Shown: positions 1 to 11,415 of the stretch, piece by piece
Position numbering within the stretch: the first letter of the stretch is position 1
Layout: every line of letters begins with the position of its first letter
Position numbers and translations under genes: made by a program
The notes under the pieces: generated by a model
Database searches by the model: none
The model's input: only the letters and a program-made list of their open reading frames with translations
Told to the model about the DNA's origin: nothing
Origin: Hydnum rufescens UP504
Lineage: Eukaryota > Basidiomycota > Agaricomycetes > Cantharellales > Hydnaceae
DNA: 64,000 bases
Direction of reading: 5' to 3'
NCBI GenBank assembly: GCA_014904985.1
Contig: MU128931.1
Span: 1 to 64,000 of the forward strand

Positions 1-996
1 TTTGCTCACCTCAAATTTTACACACATCCAGAAAATAAAAGTGAAACAGAAAAACCACAGCACCCAGGATTCCCGCGTGGTCCCCCACCGTGGTATCCAG
101 TTGATCCTGCTTATTTGATGACTCCATTGCACTCTTGGGACCGACCTGTGTCTTTGCAGTTCGGTTAATGTGTTCACTGTCCATGCCACCAGAGCATTTA
201 GGTTTCCTACCTTCTCATTTACTTCGAGTTTCCCAACTTCATGCATGTTCTCTTCTGTGTTAACAATGTATTTCATTTCCTTGTTGTCACAATATGCCCT
301 CGCATGTCCTTTAAGTATTTTTTGTATGTTGTAGTTGTCTTCGGTATCAGACCTGGACCACACCCTGCGCTAGAACGGATTTCATTCTCGACCCCTTTCT
401 CCCATGAAGCCTCTGAAATCATGACTAGGCCTTACCCTCCAGATCGTCAGGTTGTATCCGACACTCCTCGTGTTTTCCGCTTGTCCCCAGAATCACGGTC
501 TCGAGCCCGGCGATTGGAATTCGCAGTAGACTCACGACGGGTCGGTTCGAGGACTGGTCACGACTCTGGATTCGCGGTCTGTGCCTCTCGGTATTTGCCG
601 CGACGTCGTCGCGGTTTTTGTTCTACATGTTACCCGATGGAGTCGCCATGGATCTTGGCGAGGTGGCGAGGCCTGCGTTGGACTCTGTTGCGCCCGCGTC
701 TTCGCTTTCTCTGACACCTCACACCAGGGAACAGAGATACCCAACCCTCGACATCGCTGGAAGCCCCGCCCACGTATTCAGGCGTCCGCCATCGTGGGTC
801 TCATAGTGTTGTAGGGATAGTACGAACTAACAGGTCTATTATTGCAGAGGCCTGATAGATTGTCTTCAGTGCGTTTCACCCCATCAGACTCGTAATCATC
901 CATATCTCATGCCATTATTGATCAACCCAGAGTTTTGAGAACCAGTGCGCCCTCTTGGAAATTCGAGAACCTTACACATACTCACTCCGCCTTCAG
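1..996. other. 5' flank of the RecQ gene; no gene assigned
   Basis: Open frames are present here (for example an Arg-rich frame over about 420-714) but none has a recognisable domain, and the frames overlap on both strands in an uninformative way. The first exon or exons of the downstream RecQ helicase must lie somewhere in this stretch, because the frame leading into its first recognisable exon has stop codons upstream and no ATG. A pyrimidine-rich acceptor (ending in CAG at 994-996) is the likely 5' boundary of that exon. I could not choose among possible upstream exons. Confidence 0.4.
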
Positions 997-3900
997 CATT
1001 TCACAAAACTCGTTTCCGAGGGAAGCAGAAGGAGATTGTCGAAGCTGCGGTGCGTGGATGTGACGTCTTTGTTGGAGCTCCGACAGGGATGGGGAAGGTT
1101 TGTGAGTTCGTCCCACTGTTGTGAAATTCATAAATGAAGTACGCACTCTTAGAGCCTCTGCTTTCAATTACCTGCCTGTGCACAATATGATACAAAAGTA
1201 CGTACATCATTTTCAACATGCCTTTCCATCTCATTCATCCATCTACGCAGCACGGGGGTCTTACAGTCGTAGTGTGTCCGTTACTAGCCCTTATGAAGGA
1301 TCAAGTTGCGAAGCTGCGGAATCTCGGGATCACCTGCGCATCTCTGACGTCTGAGACTAAGCCCGAGGAGAAGATAGAGGCAAGAGGTTTACAACAACGC
1401 TTGCTTTGCTTGGTCTAAACATTATCTTACAGATAGTGAAGGATCTGTCCACTGGTGACCCTAAATATCGATTAATATATAGTAAGATTCCCCTAGCTTC
1501 CGGCTTCCTTGCCTCATTTCTAAGCTAAGACCCCAACAGTCACCCCCGAGAAACTGATGTCGAAAGACTTTATGGCCCTATTGGAGAAAGTTTATGACGC
1601 GAAGCACCTCAACAGATTGGTTGTTGATGAGGTACATTCGGTTGCTGTTATGAAGGCCTGGAGCTGAGTTTTACCCCCAGGCGCACTGTATTTCAGTGAG
1701 TGTCTCGTATCCTGGGCCTCTGTAGATTCTGACTCAGCTGCATCAGGAATGGGGCCACGATTTTCGCGAAGAATATCGGAACCTTGGGTACTTCCGCCAA
1801 AAGTTCAGTGATATACCCATCACAGCCCTTACTGCGACTGCCACCCCCACGTGCGAACCCCCGTCTTCGACTCAACACATTTCCAGCTAATGTGATTATC
1901 CCCGTAGTGTACGGGCGGATATCATTGCCAACCTGAAAATTGGCGGCCAAAACTTGTTCTCTGTTGTCCATCCTTTTAACCGCGAGAATATTTTTTATGA
2001 GGTATGGGGTCACAACATTCTCCCCAACCACTCCAATATTTGACGTGCCCCGGCCATTCTAGATTCGCCATCTTCCTTGCATTGACCAAGTCAAACAATT
2101 TGAACTTATTTATTCCTACCTTCGCTCTCTCATCGAACGTCGTGGAAGACCGTCTACTGGGATCATTTACGCACGAACACGTGCTACATGTGATGCACTT
2201 GCTCAGTTCATGCGTGGTAAAGGGCTCGCAGCACGTCCATACCATCGTGGTATTCCCCGCGCGAGGCTGGACAAAACGTTTCAAGAGTGGAGTGAAGGAG
2301 ATGGCTTGTGTGATGTCGTGTGTTGTACGGTGGCGTTTGGGCTTGGTATCGATAAGGGTGACGTTCGGTACGTCGTATTGTTGCTATCACACTCTTATAA
2401 TTGAGTGTGATTTTTTGGGTCTCCAAAGTTATGTCATCCATTACGATCTACCCAAATCCTTTGAGGGCAAGTTTGTTTTACTCTTGTCCGTTCAGGTCGT
2501 TTCGTAACACTTCTTTCTTCACGGCAGGTTACTATCAGGAGACAGGTCAATCCTATCCATCTTTCCTCTGACAAACTGCTTACGGTGTGCATCTCAGGTC
2601 GAGCAGGACGTGATGGAGAGGTGCGTCGGGCATTGTCCACCACGAGGGAAACATACTCAGGAGCCTGTCCATTGAGCCTGCGAAGTGCATCTTGTACTAC
2701 TGTACGCTCCCGTTAGGATCTTTCAACTGACATTCACTGAAATGAACCTCACTATCAAGCTCGGGAGGATGCCGTTAAAGCCAGACATTTAGCAAAGAGA
2801 ACGCGAGATGCACGCCTCGATCGACAGACAGAAATTGAATCATCTGGGCCTGGCCCTAGTAGTGTGGAGGCGGTTTGTCTTTAAGATCATGCGACCGTCA
2901 CGAATTCACTCACTCCCTAGAGCTGTAGCTTATAGACTTTGCCGAGAATACGGATGTGTGCCGCCATGTGGTAAGGTATATCTGTGTTCATGTGATCCAG
3001 CAGCTTACACTAGAGCCTAGCTTATATGCCGATACTTCGGAGAATCAATTGACTATGAGAACGAAGCCCTCGTCAAGGCATACTGTAACAAGATGTGCGA
3101 TGTACGCACCTGCCATAGTCCCAGCGTGTCTGATGTCCTCATCACGATGTACGTATTAGGTCTGCAAGTATCCTGAAAAGACGAAGCAGCGAAAGAAGGA
3201 GCTACCCAGCGATCAATGGATCAGCACTCAGCTACCTCGGCTTCACAAGGAAGCTTGTGCATTGTCTGATGACGAGGATTTGGTGTCAACTTCCATCAAG
3301 ATCAATGAGTCACACCATGACAACCACCGACCCATCCTTGTGCCTCGGAATACGCATCGTTCCTCAACACTTGAACCACGAAGGCCCAGAATTTCAAGTC
3401 CATCAGCAAAGTCCAAGGGTAAAGCACAGTCGCGCGACGGATATGACAGACCGGTATCGCTTCGAGGGCCAATTGCACTCCCCTTTCGTTCAGGCGAGGA
3501 AGACTGCGAAAGTCCTTCTATTGGTGTTGTCTGTATCTCCCGCCCGGCAGCAGACGAACTTCCAAGCGGATCTTTCAAGCGCGCCGTTGATGAATATATT
3601 GCGCCTACCGCAAAGCGACCGAAGATCCTCGGGAACGGGAGCATGGGCTTTGGCGCCCCTGGTCGAAGGATTAGTTCTACCGCACGCTTCAAGCCCCCAC
3701 TGAAAGCCTCCGCGCCGCCAATATCGTTACCTGCATCGTCGGTGGCCACGCTCGAGATCCGGGGTGTGGCTCCGGAGAATGCTAATTCACCAAATGGGCC
3801 CAGATGCCATCCGGACATTGGATTATCTGATGTGAACGGTGAGTAGAGAAGTATCGCGAATCATTTGGGAGTCGATCGATACAGTCTCGTAGATCCTGCT

Positions 3901-4464
3901 GAAACTTTACCAAGCTTTGATGTGGATGCAGGTAATCAATTTATTCTCGCCTATCGTATGTGGCCCCTGTCTGAAGCCTCCTCATGCCTAGGATCTGATT
4001 CCATCAGACTATCTGAGGAGGTGGAGGAGGAACTGTATGGCAGGCTTGAGCTCGACGCGTCATTCTCAGAGAAAATTCCTTCTGCCGAACGCGAAGGAAT
4101 GCTTCGTAAATTTCTTCAAGCCTTACGGCGCGCTCTGCTGGAGGAAAAGGGGGGGCGGCTTTGGACAGAGGTGGAAAGTCGGAAGTTATCCGACGTCGAG
4201 AGGTACGATTTTATCCTTCCTCCACCCCGTGACGCATTGTGGGCTCTCAGGCTAGTACACCTCAGGGCAAAAATCGTGAGGGGGTGCGCCATCCGGCTCG
4301 AGTTCAATACCATGTCGTATGCCGTCGATAGCGCTGGTTATGCAGAGAAGGCCCAAGCTCGTCTCGCTGCCGTCAAGAAACTTGCTGCTGACGTTACTGC
4401 GGATGGCCCTGAGTGTGGAGAGGTGTTTCGGTATCTCAAGAGTGCTTGCAGTCGAAGAAAATGA
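997..4464 (+). CDS. RecQ-family ATP-dependent DNA helicase (5' end unresolved)
   Basis: A multi-exon gene for a 3'-5' DNA helicase of the RecQ family, which unwinds recombination and replication intermediates in the nucleus. Joined exons give, in order: an entry motif [13 protein letters not shown], Walker A APTGMGK (about 1077-1095), motif Ia [12 protein letters not shown] (about 1275), a motif II written DEVH and followed by SVAEWGHDF after an intron at 1647-1746, motif [12 protein letters not shown], motif [16 protein letters not shown], motif [16 protein letters not shown], and motif [16 protein letters not shown] RecQ zinc-binding segment follows (CILYYC, then YFGE and a CNKMCDV Cys cluster near 3030-3090). 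The last exons encode a basic, Ser/Pro-rich tail and a charged C-terminal segment I do not recognise. The intron at 2467-2527 is GC-AG (donor GCAAGT). The start codon is not identified. Sgs1-, Q1- or Q5-type assignment is open. Confidence 0.88.
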
Positions 4465-5610
4465 GTCGAGCATCCTTCTTAATTACTTGCACGATTCCTG
4501 TGTATTCGGTCGCGAATCTATATGGTGCTAGGGTAGGTACGATTGATTACCAAACGTAACGAGCTTAGCCTTGAACATTTCCATAGCCAACTGGATTCCA
4601 ATGAGAAAGCGCGACGCCATCCCCATGTCGAGGAACCCGAGGGTATCTATCGGGATATCGGGGCTCCCAGAGACCAGCCGACGGCTTAAATATCGCGACC
4701 CTCCCTGCGCATCAAGAGAGACAGATTTGTTTGTTTAGTCCGAGACCTCGCTGTGGCACTGATAGCCATGCTAAACGGACCGGCGGGGTACTGGGACATA
4801 ATCTCAAGAGCCTGAGCGAGACCTGCCTCCATAGTGCCAATGCGTTTGAGTTCCCTCAGTGACTTCATATTCATTGGGTGCTTTCATCTGGTCATCTGGG
4901 CAGAGCAAGTCCTTCCGTGCCTCTTTTTTAGTCCCGCCCGTGGACTCGATCTGCAAATATTGATCACATTAGAGGGGATGGTGAGGGTGACTTCCCTTTA
5001 ATTAGAGGTATTTACGTCCAGGGCCCTTCCCGGTCAGAAACCCAGGAAGTTACAGATATAAAGGCAATAGTTCTCATGCTTGAGTGACTGGAACCCCGAA
5101 AAAAAACAAGTCCCATTCCCAGCCATTGTGACCATCAGTAATGGTAATGAATGACTATTGGTTCTCTTGGAATCCTGAAATATGCTCTCATTGACACCCC
5201 CGGAAAGGGTAAATAAAATAATATTGCCATTAAGTATGCTAAGATCCCATAGTTGCACACTCCTCAAAACAGACAAGGTGACCTCGTTCGAATATGACTG
5301 ACATTTATATGGTCACAGGGGCATACCACCGCAGGCTTGCGGTCAAACTCTTGGAAGAAGTGAGGCAGAAATTATTATGACAAGTTCATAACGCGTACAG
5401 GGGAATTTTGAGGATGTAACCTGTTCGTCTCGACAAGGAAACAATGCGTATTTCTTCGAGTTGGCACATCATCAAACCACGGACGACCGAGTAACTCCCA
5501 GACCCTCGGCCTAGGAACCCATCACGTTGAACCATCGATATCACCAGTGATGACAGTCCTGGGTGGTCCTCAAGGGTCATTTCGAGTAAAGGGGGTCCCG
5601 AGGCCTTCAT
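4465..5610. other. Gene-poor stretch downstream of RecQ
   Basis: No ORF here has a recognisable domain. Short minus-strand frames (4686-4874, 5034-5276, 5386-5610) carry no motif. They lie downstream of the decayed kinase at 5611-6700 on the same strand and may be its eroded C-terminal part, but I cannot align them to a kinase C-lobe. Confidence 0.4.
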
Positions 5611-6700
5611 TTACCAATCTCGTAGGTTTCCGTTGTGAATGACACTCACCCAGCCACCGGGGCTGTTGACGAGAAAAGGAGGGGTGCAGATCGGTGACAA
5701 TGGTCTGGTGCCCTCCTGGAAAGCTGGTTCTTTCCTGAGGAAGAACGTGGACAACCGTGGTAATGGCGTGACGATACTACCTAGGTCAAAGTCCCCAACG
5801 CAAGAATGAAATGGACGAACGGTGCATCCTAGGGTCCAAATGTCGCCAGTGAGTCTCAAATTTGTTCACCTTGCCTATCGTGATTATCATTTCCAGAGGA
5901 CGCAGTGCAATGAGTGTGCAAAATGATGGCACAGGGTCCGAGAACCCAAAAGCTAACGCATAACGAAACGCGAGGTCCGAGAGAGCATGACTCGTGTAGT
6001 TAAGTGCCTACCGGAGCCAAAATCCGTGATGACTGTACAAAGGTCCTCGAGGGTTGCGCTTTTTACAAAAGGAGACCATCCGAGATTCATGGCTTCAACA
6101 ATATATTGGGAAGTGAGGGGCTATTCAAAAGGTCTACCTGTCACCGAAAGAGGATGCCAGCTTTTGGGTTCCAGAACCTCGGAACGCATGTTCTTCACGG
6201 GGATCTGAGCTGGGTTTAGTAGTTGCTTGGATGTACATTCGGTGTTGGTGGCACACCTGCGTGAGCAATCCCCCTCTCGTACAAGAAAGCCGGACCGAAA
6301 AAAGACCATGATACGCACTGCGCGTGCCCAGGCTCGATGACTCTAACAGGCACCCACACTTCAGCAGCCAGAACGCTGTGAATGCTATTAGAGCCGTCGA
6401 TTCTGAAGGAGCCGCGCAACACGAGGACATGCTGGCGTTCTGAAAACGTGTGACCCTTAGCCAAATCACGTAGTATCGCTGGTTCCAGTCGCTTTCGCAA
6501 TGAGTACTTGAGCGTCAAACAATGGCTGGGCCAACATCTAGTCTGGAACACACTACGCTCAATACGAACGAGTCCGTCCCCGGCTTGATCCTGTGCGCCA
6601 AAGCAAACGTCTTCAAATGAGTCCTGTCCCAACTTATGGAAGATAAGGGATCGGGAGTCTACCACCCAGATGAATACGGTGATATCGCCAGGTCTCTACT
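5611..6700 (-). pseudogene. Decayed SRPK-like serine/threonine kinase
   Basis: Read on the minus strand, scattered frames preserve the order of a fungal SRPK-type kinase: a glycine-loop remnant HKLGQDSFEDVCFGAQ (about 6600-6650), a mid-lobe segment resembling the long fungal SRPK insert (FRIDGSNSIHSVLAAEVWVP, about 6330-6410), a degraded HTEC...catalytic-loop region (about 6160-6260) in which the catalytic Asp context is not recoverable, a DFG motif TDFGSG (6013-6030), and a clean LTGDIWTLGCTV motif (about 5815-5855, corresponding to SDIWALGC). The pieces lie in different frames separated by stops. Only some of the gaps could be introns, and the catalytic loop is missing, so I call a pseudogene. 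An unusually diverged, intron-rich kinase is the alternative. The family is inferred from motif order only. Confidence 0.6.
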
Positions 6701-7914
6701 CCAGTAGCAATGAGTCCAGGGCAGTTGTAGCTAGCATGATCAGGTATGAATTGCGAGTATAGCACCAGACAACTGGGGGTAGATTCTGTAGCCTGTTGCA
6801 ACCCTAGTGAGGGAATATGTAGACAGATTCGCAGTTGAAAATACATCGGAGTTTCCCGGTTATGACTGTCTCTTACAAAATATGGACACGCTCATTCAGC
6901 CCCCATACCGCCCCCATATGAGGTGGTGGCTCGCAAGTATGGTATCAAACGGAATGGGAACCAACAGAGACAACAATGTATGTTTAGCCAGAACTCATGG
7001 AAGTAATGAACGGCAGGACTGGGGGTAATTCCAAATAAGGAAGAAAAGTAGCCCTGTGCTGATTGGATCACACATGTTGCGAGACTGGTGAACATAGCCC
7101 AATCTGCCAAAATATCCGGTATTGACGTACCCTGGGCTGTGCGTAAGTGGAGATGTGAGGAGGGCGGAGAGGTCATATGCCGTCGATTGGATTTTCATGC
7201 GGCAGCGACGAGGTCAGAAACTAGTATTCAGGGCACCATCAGTGAAATGACAGGACAAAAGCCATATAAACTGTAACACTGAGGAGCATGTACACACAGT
7301 GCCCCGGCTTCAAGATGCAGATAGGCAGCATAGGCCACGTGGTGGCTACGGCGGAGGCGCATCTAGTCTCGGCCCTGGCTGAAGATATTTGTGCACGGCA
7401 CTCATGGATGTTTTATAGATAGATAGTTGGGGAGGTGTATAATGGAACACCCGCCTGACAACGGCTAATGTGGATCACGCAGCCTGCTAGCCTGGTGAGA
7501 AAGACGTTATTGGCTCCCGGCCAGGGATGAACGAGAGATGGCACTTGGCTTCATGCTTCGCGGTGATATGTTTTCACTCCCGGTCCCAAGGGAGGTGCAC
7601 GGCCACCGCGAGGCTGTGTTCTTCCGGAAACAAATACAGTTCTCCAGCCTCCAGGCGCTTAATGAGATCGTCCCATAGCTCCGCATATGGTGAACGTTGG
7701 GGAGGGCTTTGACGGGCGTTCTAAACTTGGCCCCTGCGCCCGAGGGCCCTCTCAGCGCGGTAACGCACCTGTCTGATGAGGAGAAGGGCATTATGTACAA
7801 CATGACACAGCCCACCACAGCGTTTCCTATCAAGTACCAAAGTTCTCTTTCTAGGGTTATAAGTCACCCCGGTCGTGATTATCCCCGTCTCCGCTCCTTG
7901 TGCAACTAAAAGCC
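6701..7914. other. Non-coding stretch between kinase remnant and proline-rich ORF
   Basis: Overlapping short frames on both strands (for example 6892-7176 minus, 7507-7833 minus, 7697-7909 plus) show no domain, no signal peptide and no consistent exon joining. The part nearest 6701-7000 may hold the eroded N-terminus of the kinase remnant. I see nothing else I can support. Confidence 0.4.
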
Positions 7915-9114
7915 ATGTCGCACCGAGCGTTGGGGAGACCCATCCCAGTATCGGCCCCTCCACAACTACCGAAACGATCGCCTCTCCGCCCATCCACTCC
8001 AGTACGCGAGGACACTGGCACGCCCCGCGAATCCTACGACCTTGGATATCAAGCCAGTCTCGTGGAACAACGGATACTTTGTGCTGATACATTCCGCGGG
8101 GGACTGCGGATTGCGAGTGCTCCCTCAGGGTCATTATCCTTCATGTACAACGGATTCCATCCAATGGACGTTGTCCTCTCTCCCCATCCTAAAGCCACTC
8201 TTCAGCGGCGACCGCATATTCGCCGACCACGCTCCATGTCCAATCCAGAAAGCCGCTCTGACATTCCCTCTGAACCTCCGCGTCCCCCCAGACCCATTCT
8301 CCCACCCATCATCACCCAAAATCTCCCTTCCCAGCTGGCTACCAAGCAGATGAAGGCGCGGCAAGTCAAGACCAAACCAGCCTCGATACACCCAACTGTG
8401 CAGAATGCGCATGGCAGATCTGGGTCTCAGATCCCGCTGTTCTTGATCCCAGGTCATGGCAAGCAGATAACGTACGCGTCTGTACGCCCCTCCATCGTCC
8501 CTCCTCTCGAACACCCTCCGCAACTACCATTACAACCGCCAAGTCGAAAGTTGCCAACGGCCTCTACAACCGTACCTCAGTCATCTACTATCCATCCTCC
8601 CCCCAGCACCGCTGCACAAACCCGATACCCCGTTCGACCTCTCCCAATATTACACGATCTTAATTCTGTTTCCTCAATTCCCACTTCATCTCCCCGTATC
8701 TATCCGCTTCCAACAGCCCCAACCTCTCTCCCTGTCTCCCACTCTTCTCAATCACCTACGCAGCCCCACCTCCCGTCCCGTACCGACTCAGTCAAGACTC
8801 AATGGTCACAAGATTCTGCCCCTCCCACAGGCGCGCCTCCAACACGTCGTCAGTCTTTCGCCGCATCGTACCATTACAAGGCTGCTACAGGCGAGGAGTG
8901 CGAAATAGATACAATCGCCGTGTGGACGGGGCTGGACGTCCTTCTACACAAGAAGGGTGTGGATCATACTATTACAGTGGAGGACCTGCCGGTGCTACCG
9001 ACTCCTTTAAGCATGCACGAGCCCCACCAGCCAAAACGAGCGGATACAGCGACAGTCAGATCGTTGCTCATCGAAAGATGGAATCGAGCACACAACCCCG
9101 TCGCTGTGGTGTGA
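7915..9114 (+). CDS. Proline/serine-rich hypothetical protein
   Basis: A single uninterrupted frame of about 399 codons beginning with ATG at 7915 and ending in TGA. The first three quarters are very rich in Pro, Ser, Thr and Arg with repeated PP, SP and TP pairs, typical of a disordered protein. The last 110 residues look more ordered, with a SYHYKAATGEECEIDTIAVW segment followed by a hydrophobic/charged helix (VRSLLIERWNRAHN). I recognise no domain. Length and composition favour a real gene, but the overlapping minus-strand frames and an in-frame opening to 7900 leave the start uncertain, and extra upstream exons are possible. It is convergent with the CIR_N-like gene that ends at 9710. Confidence 0.5.
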   Translation: MSHRALGRPIPVSAPPQLPKRSPLRPSTPVREDTGTPRESYDLGYQASLVEQRILCADTFRGGLRIASAPSGSLSFMYNGFHPMDVVLSPHPKATLQRRPHIRRPRSMSNPESRSDIPSEPPRPPRPILPPIITQNLPSQLATKQMKARQVKTKPASIHPTVQNAHGRSGSQIPLFLIPGHGKQITYASVRPSIVPPLEHPPQLPLQPPSRKLPTASTTVPQSSTIHPPPSTAAQTRYPVRPLPILHDLNSVSSIPTSSPRIYPLPTAPTSLPVSHSSQSPTQPHLPSRTDSVKTQWSQDSAPPTGAPPTRRQSFAASYHYKAATGEECEIDTIAVWTGLDVLLHKKGVDHTITVEDLPVLPTPLSMHEPHQPKRADTATVRSLLIERWNRAHNPVAVV

Positions 9115-9709
9115 GTCCCGGCCTCCGCTCTCGTGCAATCGTGTGCGTTATTATTCGTTCTTTTAACCTTCATTGGTATTTGTCCATTCTGTAACGTGTA
9201 AACCCTATATTCTTATTGGTTCACCGGCTGGTGTCATACATTTCTCTCCATCCTACCATCCCCACAGTCCTCAGTGGGCGAGTGCGTCCCGACCGTGCAG
9301 TTGATTCCTTATATGCTTGCCCATGCCCCATGTCTATGAACCTATGCACCATGCAAAATTCTCTTACCTGTCTATACAGTCCTGCTATTTTTGGCCTTTG
9401 CGCAATCAGGTCCGAGGCTATTGATGGGAAAAGACACCTATATCAGCATAAACATTCGAAGTCTCCTCACGAAACAAGAGCCTATAAACGCAAAGATGAT
9501 AGTAGTAAGTGCAAGACTAACTCTTCCTGGCTAACACAATGGCCTCCCTAATGCGGGTACAGTTTTCAATGGGTGATCCAGCAGCTTTGCATAGTCGCTG
9601 GATCCATTAGCTCGTTCTGGGGTATTAAGAATTAAGTGTACAACAATGAACCATATACAGTAATACAAGCGTGGTATGGATGATCACACCTGGTAGAGTC
9701 AAGTTACTT
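9115..9709. other. Convergent intergenic stretch
   Basis: About 600 bp between the stops of the proline-rich ORF (+) and the CIR_N-like gene (-). It is expected to carry both 3' UTRs. I see no supported gene, tRNA or repeat. Confidence 0.5.
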
Positions 9710-10835
9710 TCACCAGTTCCGTCGTCGGTCTGGGCGGCGGTCCCGATCATCATCGTCCCACCTCCTTAAGCCCCAATTTCTGCGCCGCTCTGCCGCCTCT
9801 CGTACCTCCCGCACATTGAACACGTTCCCATATTCTCGAGGCGTGTCTGCGCCGACGGTGCTATCTCGTTCTGAAGCCTGGAGCTCGCGCTGTCGGCGCG
9901 CGATTAGAGCTTGCGCACGGGCACGCTCTGATTTCTCGCGGTTCAGACGTGCGAGGCGGGCTGCTTCTTCTGCGGAACTTGGGGCTGTGGTCCTTCCTTG
10001 GGAGGCCGGGGACGGAATCGGAGCAGTGGAAGGGGAGAAGAGGACTTGAGCACGTCGAGCCAGGAGGGTGTTCATAGCCTTAAGAGGATCAGATGAACTT
10101 TTTGCAGCCATCTCTTTTAGCCTTACACACCGCCGCAAAGGAGATAAGCGGTGCCGAGATGGATAGGTGAGAAAGGTTGCTTACATTTGCTGGTTCCTCG
10201 CAACATCGTCCATGTCCCGGTCGCGCTCTTTACCACCTTTGAGCTCTCGATCGGCATACCAGGGTTTAAGGTCGTGGACGGAAGGAGCAAGAGGTGCGCC
10301 TTGATCCGCTTCCTTGGCAGCTGCAGCCTCTTTCGCTCTCTTATCTATGAGTTGTAACTGCTGGCTAGACATACTCGACTCCAAGGACGAGAACAAATTG
10401 ATATGGCCCGAGCTAGTCGTAAACGTCGTTACTTCGTCATTCGAGGAAGGAGCTAGGCCCGGTGTCCCATCCTTTATCTTCTTCATATCTAGATCGTCCT
10501 TGGCGCGGGCAGCTCGCTTGCGGGATGAGGATGATGAGGTCCCGCTAGCGCGATCTCGAAGGAAGCTCAGCCGTGCTTCTGAGTCCTGTGAACCTCAAAA
10601 GTAGAGTCATTAGCTCGCAAGGGGGGGAGAATGTCTAATAAGCGCACCGCCAACAACACACGCCCTTCCTCAAGCTCTTCTTTCCTTCGTGCTTCCTCTT
10701 CATCTCGGCGCACACGCTCGATGTTATCCGCCCTGTTGGCCAAAAGACTCAGGAACTGAGGATCACTCGCCGAGAAGAAATGCACCTGTATGGATGGTAC
10801 GATTTATGGTGGGCGATGTTAAGCTTCCCCTGCAT
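9710..10835 (-). CDS. CIR_N domain protein, LENG1-like
   Basis: Four exons (10835-10786, 10732-10648, 10585-10185, 10121-9710) join in frame to 315 residues. The N-terminus reads MQGKLNIAHHKSYHPYR then ADNIERVRRDEEEARRKEEL, matching the CIR N-terminal domain of the LENG1/CWC25 group (basic K-S-W/Y-H-P motif followed by a charged coiled coil beginning N-x-x-R-V-R-R-D-E). Downstream come SEARLSFLRDRA, a GHINLFSSLE box and a DLKPWYADRE box as in LENG1-type proteins, then an Arg/Glu-rich tail. These proteins are nuclear and linked to the spliceosome, which I infer for this one. Introns of 53, 62 and 63 bp have GT-AG ends. LENG1-type is preferred over CWC25 because the CWC25 MGGGDLN start is absent. 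Confidence 0.82.
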
Positions 10836-11415
10836 GTTGTAGAAGCTATAAGCGGCGTCGGATGCGACACCGAGGTCAGTTTGGTGCTTACCATAGTCGA
10901 GTCCTTGTGGCTGTGCTACACGGTAAACTCCGACGGTTGTTCCCGGTAGTACTTAAGAATTCAAGAGCCCTACAGTATTCGCGCATTTTTTTTTGCCGCA
11001 GATGAAAAGAATGCTTCAATGATAGAAGGAGATGGTACGGGATGATAGCACCATGAGGTTTTCTTTAAAAATTCCGAAACGACCACGGTCCAATTTTAGC
11101 ACGTGAGAGTCAATCACGCACGCAGCCAATTAGATCCAAGAAAGGTGATTACGGAAGCAAGTCCGCGGCGTTGACCGTGCGAAGTCAGTTTGGATCCGGC
11201 CTGTCGCAACAATAGCTCATCGGTCTAAATCTCATGGGGCCTATGCGAGGACAACTTTCGTGGATGGGGCTGTTCCGGGTGCGCCCATCTGTTGGCCATA
11301 CCCACCGGATCTCGTCCACGCGCACTCTATCCTCCCCCACTGGTGTGCCAGTGCATCCCCGACGTGCTGTAACTTTTCTCAGTGTTGGTCCGTTTTGGTC
11401 TCGTATCCTTGCATT
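10836..11415. promoter_or_regulatory. Divergent intergenic region, CIR_N-like / hotdog thioesterase
   Basis: About 580 bp between two divergent ATGs, expected to hold both promoters and 5' UTRs. A homopolymer T run lies near 10985-10993. The frame open from 11260 into the thioesterase gene means its 5' UTR, or an upstream start, may extend into this region. No specific element is identified. Confidence 0.4.
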
